Source: Mycolicibacterium setense (GTDB lineage Bacteria > Actinomycetota > Actinomycetes > Mycobacteriales > Mycobacteriaceae). Taken from it: a stretch of 64,000 nucleotides of DNA. Where the stretch lies: contig NZ_JTJW01000010.1 in the NCBI RefSeq assembly GCF_000805385.1, positions 124,001-188,000 on the forward strand, written 5' to 3'. The translations under genes and the position numbers were made by a program. The first letter of the stretch is position 1; every line of letters starts with the position of its first letter. Shown one piece after another: positions 59,719 through 64,000 of this stretch. The notes under the pieces were generated by a model that was not told the origin of the DNA, made no database searches, and worked only from the letters and a program-made list of their open reading frames with translations.

Positions 59719-61162
59719 GGCTCACCTCCGGCACATGATGCTCACCGATCAGCGGCGCCAGCTTCTGCGCGGAGCGTAAAGCCCACGGCGTGGTGGATAT
59801 GACGCCCAGCGCGAAGATGACCAAACCCAGTGCGGCACAGACGAACCACAGCGGCCGGGCGGCCACGGCGAAGTCGGCGCCTGTCCCGGCCAGCGCGGCA
59901 CCGGCTACCGAACCACACAGTGCCACACCGACACTGACGCCGACCTGACGACTGGTGGAGGCCACCGCCGACGCGGCACCGGCCCGGTCGAGCGGCATAC
60001 CGCTGACGGCCGTGGTGGTGATCGGTGCGTTGACCATCGAGAAGCCGATGCCGAAGACCGCGAACATGATCAGCAGCTGCCACACCGGGGTGTCGGCGGT
60101 CAGCCGGGTCAACAGGATGGTGGCTACGGTGATCGTCGCTCCCGACACCAGCAGCGAGGGCCGGCTGCCGTAGCGGCCGACCAGCCGGCCCGACAACGGC
60201 GAGAAGATCAACGCGCCTGCGGCAACAGGCAGGTAGATCAGGCCGGTGTGCATCGCCGAGTAGCCCCGTTCGGTCTGCAGGTACAGCGACATCATGAACA
60301 GGAATGCCCCGTAGGCGGCGAAAGCACAGACCGCGATCAAGGTGGCCGACGCGAACGGCACGCTGCGGAAGAACCTCAGATCGATGAACGGGTCCTTCCG
60401 GCGCGATTCGTAGCGCAGAAACGCCACCAGGGCCACCAGAGCGACGGCGGCGACAGCGAGCGTGCGCGCGTCGGCCCAGCCGTAACCAGGGCCCTCGATG
60501 AGCACGAACGCGACGCCGAACAGGAACGCCACCCCGAGGGCCTGGCCAACGGGGTCGAGGTCCCGCATGGTCGCCGACTTGGATTCGGGCACGAAGATCG
60601 CGGTGAGCACGACGGCCAGCGCGCAGATCGGCAGGTTGATCCAGAACACCGCGCGCCAGTCGACATACTCGATGAGCGCCCCGCCCACGATCGGGCCCAG
60701 GGCCATCGAGATGCCGACCACCCCGCCCCAGACGCCGATCGCGCGGGCGCGCTCGACCCGGCCGGTGAACACCTGCGTGATGATCGACATGGCCACCGGG
60801 TTGAGCATCGAACCACCGATGGCCTGCAGCAAGCGGGCGGCGATGAGGGTTTCGATGTTGGGCGCCAGGCTGCACAGCAGCGAGGCCACGGCGAAAATCG
60901 TCAGGCCCAGTTGGAAGGTCCGCCTGCGGCCGAACCGGTCCCCGGTGGCACCGGCCAACAACAGCAGCGAGGCCAGCACCAGGGTGTAGACGTCGACGAT
61001 CCACTGCAGCTGTGACGGCGACGCGCCCAGATCGTCGCGGATGCTCGGCAACGCGACGTTGACGATGGTGGCGTCCATCGACACGATCAGCAGGCTCAGG
61101 CAGCACGACACGAGGACGATCGCCTTGCGCCGCGGGCTGAGCGTGCCGATGGTTGTATTCAC
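59708..61162 (-). CDS. DHA2/EmrB-type 14-helix MFS drug exporter
   Basis: A proton-coupled efflux pump of 484 residues with about 14 helices. The family signatures are DATIVNVALPSIRDDLGASPSQLQWIVDVYTLVLAS (helix 1-2), the loop GDRFGRRRTF, and RLLQAIGGSMLNPVAMSII (motif C-like GPxxGG appears as ALGPIVGG). The GTG at 61162 has no ribosome site and two MarR-type palindromes directly upstream, so the transcript may be leaderless. The downstream MarR gene is its regulator. Substrates are unknown. Confidence 0.92.
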   Translation of the reverse strand: MNTTIGTLSPRRKAIVLVSCCLSLLIVSMDATIVNVALPSIRDDLGASPSQLQWIVDVYTLVLASLLLLAGATGDRFGRRRTFQLGLTIFAVASLLCSLAPNIETLIAARLLQAIGGSMLNPVAMSIITQVFTGRVERARAIGVWGGVVGISMALGPIVGGALIEYVDWRAVFWINLPICALAVVLTAIFVPESKSATMRDLDPVGQALGVAFLFGVAFVLIEGPGYGWADARTLAVAAVALVALVAFLRYESRRKDPFIDLRFFRSVPFASATLIAVCAFAAYGAFLFMMSLYLQTERGYSAMHTGLIYLPVAAGALIFSPLSGRLVGRYGSRPSLLVSGATITVATILLTRLTADTPVWQLLIMFAVFGIGFSMVNAPITTTAVSGMPLDRAGAASAVASTSRQVGVSVGVALCGSVAGAALAGTGADFAVAARPLWFVCAALGLVIFALGVISTTPWALRSAQKLAPLIGEHHVPEVSHVR

Positions 61163-61190
61163 ACAACTATTGTGAAACTACAACTGTTGT
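61163..61190. promoter_or_regulatory. Tandem MarR-type operators ACAACTRTTGT
   Basis: ACAACTATTGT (61163-61173) and ACAACTGTTGT (61180-61190) are two palindromic 11-base sites, 17 bases apart start to start, immediately before the MFS start codon. On the minus strand a TTGCCC hexamer 18 bases from CACAAT could be the promoter, which the sites would cover. This fits repression by the MarR protein encoded in the same operon. Confidence 0.8.
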
Positions 61191-61280
61191 TCGGGCAAGT
61201 CGAAACTTCCCACCGCACGAGACCCGCCATGGGAACCTCACGCCGGCGACGATGAATGGCGTTGGGAGACAATCGTCACC

Positions 61281-61745
61281 GTGAACGAACGGAACTCCCG
61301 CGTCGCGGCCGCGGTGACCGCCGCGGGCATCGAACCGGCCATCAGAATCCTGGACGCCGACGCCAAGACCGCCGCCGCGGCGGCCGAACAACTCGGCTGC
61401 GAAGTCGGGGCGATCGCCAACAGCCTGGTGTTCGAGTGCGACGGCGAACCGCTGCTGGTGATGGCCAGCGGTGCGGCGCGGGTCGACACCGACGTCGTCG
61501 CCCGACATCTCGGTGCCACCGCCATCCGCAAGGCCGGCCCCGAGCTCGTCCGCAGCGCGACCGGACAGATCATCGGCGGCGTCGCGCCGACGGGCCATCC
61601 GGCACCGCTGCGCACCGTCGTCGACCAGACCCTGGCGTCCTACCCGGTGATCTGGACGGCAGCAGGCACCGCCGATTCCGTGATGCCCCTGACCTACGCA
61701 CAGCTACTGGCACTCACGGGCGGGGTGGCGCTGGCCGTGCGCTGA
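61281..61745 (+). CDS. YbaK/EbsC-family aminoacyl-tRNA deacylase
   Basis: A 154-residue editing-domain protein that removes mischarged amino acids (Cys-tRNA-Pro type) from tRNA. It shows the family segments AAEQLGCEVGAIANSLVF with the conserved lysine position replaced here by Asn-Ser, LVMASGAARVDTD, and GQIIGGVAPTGH with the G-x-x-x-P loop. GTG start at 61281. It is divergent from the MFS gene. The lack of the usual lysine in the second motif may affect specificity, but the domain is otherwise complete. Confidence 0.85.
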   Translation: MNERNSRVAAAVTAAGIEPAIRILDADAKTAAAAAEQLGCEVGAIANSLVFECDGEPLLVMASGAARVDTDVVARHLGATAIRKAGPELVRSATGQIIGGVAPTGHPAPLRTVVDQTLASYPVIWTAAGTADSVMPLTYAQLLALTGGVALAVR

Positions 61746-61756
61746 TCCGGACATGG

Positions 61757-61791
61757 CAGAAGCCCGGCAGCGCAGGGCTTCCGGGCTTCTG
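61757..61791. terminator. Hairpin terminator between convergent ybaK-like gene and gltA2
   Basis: CAGAAGCCCGG (61757-61767) pairs perfectly with CCGGGCTTCTG (61781-61791), loop 13 bases. It lies in the 56-base gap between convergent genes and probably ends both. Confidence 0.8.
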
Positions 61792-61801
61792 TCAGTTGGT
61801 C

Positions 61802-63106
61802 TCAGCGCTTGTCGATGTTGACGTAACCGCGCTCGGTGTAGCCGGTGTAGATCTGGCGCGGACGGCCGATCTTGTTGGGCTCCGAGTGCATCTCCCGCCA
61901 GTGCGCGATCCAGCCGGGCAACCGGCCCAGCGCGAACAGCACGGTGAACATCCGCGTCGGGAAACCCATCGCCCGGTAGATCACGCCGGTGTAGTAATCG
62001 ACGTTCGGGTACAGCTTGCGCTCGATGAAGAAATCGTCGGTCAACGCGATCTCTTCGAGCTGCTTGGCGATGTCGAGCAACTCATCGTCGCCACCGAGCT
62101 TGCCCAGGATCTTGTCGGCCTGCTCCTTGACGATGCGCGCCCGCGGATCGTAGTTCTTGTAGACCCGGTGACCGAAGCCCATGAGCTTCACGCCGTCTTC
62201 GCGGTTCTTGACCTTCTTGACGAAGGTCTGCACATCGTCGTCACCGGTGCGGATCTTCTCCAGCATCTCCAGCACCGCCTGATTGGCGCCGCCGTGCAGC
62301 GGGCCCCACAGCGCGTTGATGCCACCGGAGATCGAGGTGAACAGGTTGGCCTGCGACGAACCCACCAGGCGCACCGTCGAGGTCGAACAGTTCTGCTCGT
62401 GATCGGCATGCAGGATCAACAGCATGTCCAGCGCGCGGACGATCTCGGGATCAACCTCATACGGCTCGGCCGGGAAGCCGAACGTCATCCGCAGGAAGTT
62501 CTCCACCAGCGTCAGCGAGTTGTCCGGGTACAGGAACGGCTGACCCTCGGACTTCTTGTAGGCATAGGCCGCGATGGTCGGCAGCTTGGCCAGCAAGCGG
62601 ATGGTCGAGAGCTCGACCTGCTTGTTGTCCAGCGGATCCAGCGAATCCTGGTAGTAGGCGCTCAGCGCGTTGACCGCACTGGACAGCACCGGCATCGGGT
62701 GCGCGTTGCGCGGGAAGCCGTCGAAGAAGCGCTTGAGATCCTCGTGCAGCAGGGTGTGCCGCTGGATCTGGGTGGTGAACGCCTCCAACTGCTCGGCCGT
62801 CGGCAACTCACCGTAGATCAGCAGATAGCTGACCTCGATGAACGTCGAATTCTCGGCCAGCTGCTCGATCGGGATGCCCCGGTACCGCAGGATCCCGGCG
62901 TCACCGTCGATGTAGGTGATCGCCGACTTGGTCGACGCGGTATTGACGAAACCACCATCGAAGGTGGTGTAGCCGGTCTTGGCCAGCAACGGACCAAGCG
63001 CGATGCCGTCACTGCCCTCGGTGGCTTGGACGATCTCCAGATCAATCTCGCCACCGGGGTACTTGAGAGTGGCAAGCTCCTGCCCACTCGACGGGTTTTC
63101 GGCCAC
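61802..63106 (-). CDS. gltA2: Citrate synthase GltA2
   Basis: It condenses acetyl-CoA and oxaloacetate to citrate, the first step of the TCA cycle. The 434-residue protein closely follows M. tuberculosis GltA2 (Rv0896), with ILHADHEQNCSTSTVRLVGSS, the active-site histidines in GGINALWGPLHGGANQA and KLMGFGHRVYKNYDPRA, and LGRLPGWIAHWREM. The GTG at 63106 was chosen because the family begins here, with AAGGGA upstream; an extension to 63163 has no homology. It is the rightmost recognised backbone gene. Confidence 0.97.
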   Translation of the reverse strand: MAENPSSGQELATLKYPGGEIDLEIVQATEGSDGIALGPLLAKTGYTTFDGGFVNTASTKSAITYIDGDAGILRYRGIPIEQLAENSTFIEVSYLLIYGELPTAEQLEAFTTQIQRHTLLHEDLKRFFDGFPRNAHPMPVLSSAVNALSAYYQDSLDPLDNKQVELSTIRLLAKLPTIAAYAYKKSEGQPFLYPDNSLTLVENFLRMTFGFPAEPYEVDPEIVRALDMLLILHADHEQNCSTSTVRLVGSSQANLFTSISGGINALWGPLHGGANQAVLEMLEKIRTGDDDVQTFVKKVKNREDGVKLMGFGHRVYKNYDPRARIVKEQADKILGKLGGDDELLDIAKQLEEIALTDDFFIERKLYPNVDYYTGVIYRAMGFPTRMFTVLFALGRLPGWIAHWREMHSEPNKIGRPRQIYTGYTERGYVNIDKR

Positions 63107-63241
63107 GGGAATCCCTTCATCCTCGTCGGGAACCGACAACTGCTCTACAAAAGGTAGTCGCAATCGATCGGCGCTGCCCGCGGGGGGTTACCAACGGGTT
63201 GTGAAACCGGCTCAGTCTCGGCTGGGCGGGCCGCCTGCGAC

Positions 63242-63880
63242 CTATCCCAGGCCCGCAACGACGTCGAGGAAATCGGAGTACGTGGCCTCGATCCGGGCGA
63301 CGATGTCGTCCACGGTCACGGAAGCCCAATCGGCCCGAGACCCCAGCTCAGCGATGCCGGTCATGATGATCGAACTCCACAACACCGCCGTCAGTTTGAG
63401 CCGGCGATCATCCCCGGGCACGCCCATCCGCTGCGCCAGCACCGCATTGACCGCGTCCGCCCGGAACTCCGAGGCCGACTGCATCAACGCCGGCGACGAG
63501 GTGATGATGCGCGCCGAAGCCAACAACCGTTCCGAGGTGAGCTGAGTCGGCGGCGCGGTCTTGGTCTTCAGGAACGCCTGGATGTGCGCCCGGTACAGCG
63601 CCTCGATGTCACTGATTCCGGACGGTTGCGCGGCCAGCTCGACCGCGACGATCTCGATCACCTCATCGATGAACGCGAGGATGACGGCATCCTTGGTCGC
63701 GAAGTAACGGCTGAATGTGCGCGGGGACACATCGGCCACCGCGGCAATCTGTTCGACCGTGGTCTGCTCGAAACCCTGGCGGTCACAAAGATCGATGGCG
63801 GCCTCGATCAACATCGTCCGGGTGCGTTGTTTTTTACGCTCACGCAAACCCGTAGCCGCCTGCCGCGCAACGTCACCCAC
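63242..63880 (-). CDS. TetR-family transcriptional regulator
   Basis: A 212-residue repressor with helix-turn-helix at about 20-70: LIEAAIDLCDRQGFEQTTVEQIAAVADVSPRTFSRYFATKDAVI. The C-terminal ligand domain is all-helical. It precedes gltA2 on the same strand with 135 bases between, so gltA2 may have its own promoter. The regulator's target could lie beyond the right edge. GTG start at 63880; the remaining 120 bases of the window show no gene start that I can support. Confidence 0.88.
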   Translation of the reverse strand: MGDVARQAATGLRERKKQRTRTMLIEAAIDLCDRQGFEQTTVEQIAAVADVSPRTFSRYFATKDAVILAFIDEVIEIVAVELAAQPSGISDIEALYRAHIQAFLKTKTAPPTQLTSERLLASARIITSSPALMQSASEFRADAVNAVLAQRMGVPGDDRRLKLTAVLWSSIIMTGIAELGSRADWASVTVDDIVARIEATYSDFLDVVAGLG

Positions 63881-64000
63881 GACACTGGATGCTAGCGGTC
63901 AAAGGCCTGATTTTCGGTCCTTTCGGCAACTATGTGGCGCGGAGTGCCATTCGCCGGTGGTCACACTTTGTCAGGCTCGGACTGTTCGAGCGGCACGCCG

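Noticed and set aside
1..64000. CRISPR arrays, integrase, transposase, tRNA or attachment-site scars at the borders of the accessory blocks
   Set aside because: No regularly spaced repeats, mobility gene or tRNA-like sequence was found, so transfer by an identifiable mobile element is not supported.

Overview
This window is high-GC DNA from a mycobacterium, most likely a fast-growing Mycolicibacterium-type species. The evidence is recognisable mycobacterial genes whose order, as I remember it, matches M. tuberculosis Rv0896 to Rv0912 read backwards: gltA2 (61.8-63.1 kb), the Rv0897c oxidoreductase, Rv0898c, arfA-arfB-arfC (Rv0899-Rv0901), prrB-prrA, accD3, echA6, Rv0906, ctpE, the Rv0909/Rv0910 toxin-antitoxin pair, Rv0911 (glyoxalase-like) and Rv0912 (membrane protein). 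Several blocks interrupt this backbone, and Rv0907 is absent. All synteny statements come from memory and were not checked by a search.

Layout. 0-3.6 kb: an edge-truncated Cmx/CmrA-like exporter, an hsp20 gene behind a CIRCE operator, a GNAT acetyltransferase, and the Rv0912- and Rv0911-like genes around a DUF985 cupin gene. 3.6-24.8 kb: a catabolic island. Its minus strand is one tightly overlapping 11-gene operon (SDR, Rieske oxygenase, luciferase-like monooxygenase, Baeyer-Villiger monooxygenase, TauD/TfdA dioxygenase, SDR, class III CoA-transferase, four acyl-CoA dehydrogenases). Its plus strand carries an SMP-30-like protein, a GntR regulator, two acyl-CoA ligases and an SDR, followed by two DapB-N-type dehydrogenases. 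The four dehydrogenase genes alternate large and small and look like two heteromeric pairs of the kind used on bulky steroid- or terpenoid-like acyl-CoAs. The substrate is unknown.

24.8-31.3 kb: backbone genes (toxin-antitoxin, ctpE, MBL hydrolase, echA6, accD3). 31.4-51.6 kb: an accessory block between accD3 and prrA, containing a YhgE/Pip protein with a degenerate ABC ATPase, a magnesium locus, a VOC protein, a lipoprotein asparaginase, two acyl-CoA synthetases opposite a GAF-LuxR regulator, an epoxide hydrolase and three ABC exporters. The magnesium locus is the most striking part: a sigma-A promoter, an M-box (ykoK) riboswitch, a 27-codon leader ORF with a perfect Shine-Dalgarno, a 57-codon ORF and the P-type ATPase mgtA. 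The leader peptide has an acidic/proline-rich then basic composition resembling the enterobacterial mgtA leader peptide MgtL.

51.7-63.9 kb: prrA-prrB, arfABC, FKBP, DUF2630 and a phytoene-desaturase-like oxidoreductase. Two small regulator/target modules follow (TetR with an NTF2-like protein; MarR with an MFS exporter, with visible operator palindromes), then YbaK, gltA2 and a TetR regulator. I found no tRNA, rRNA, CRISPR array, transposase or phage gene.
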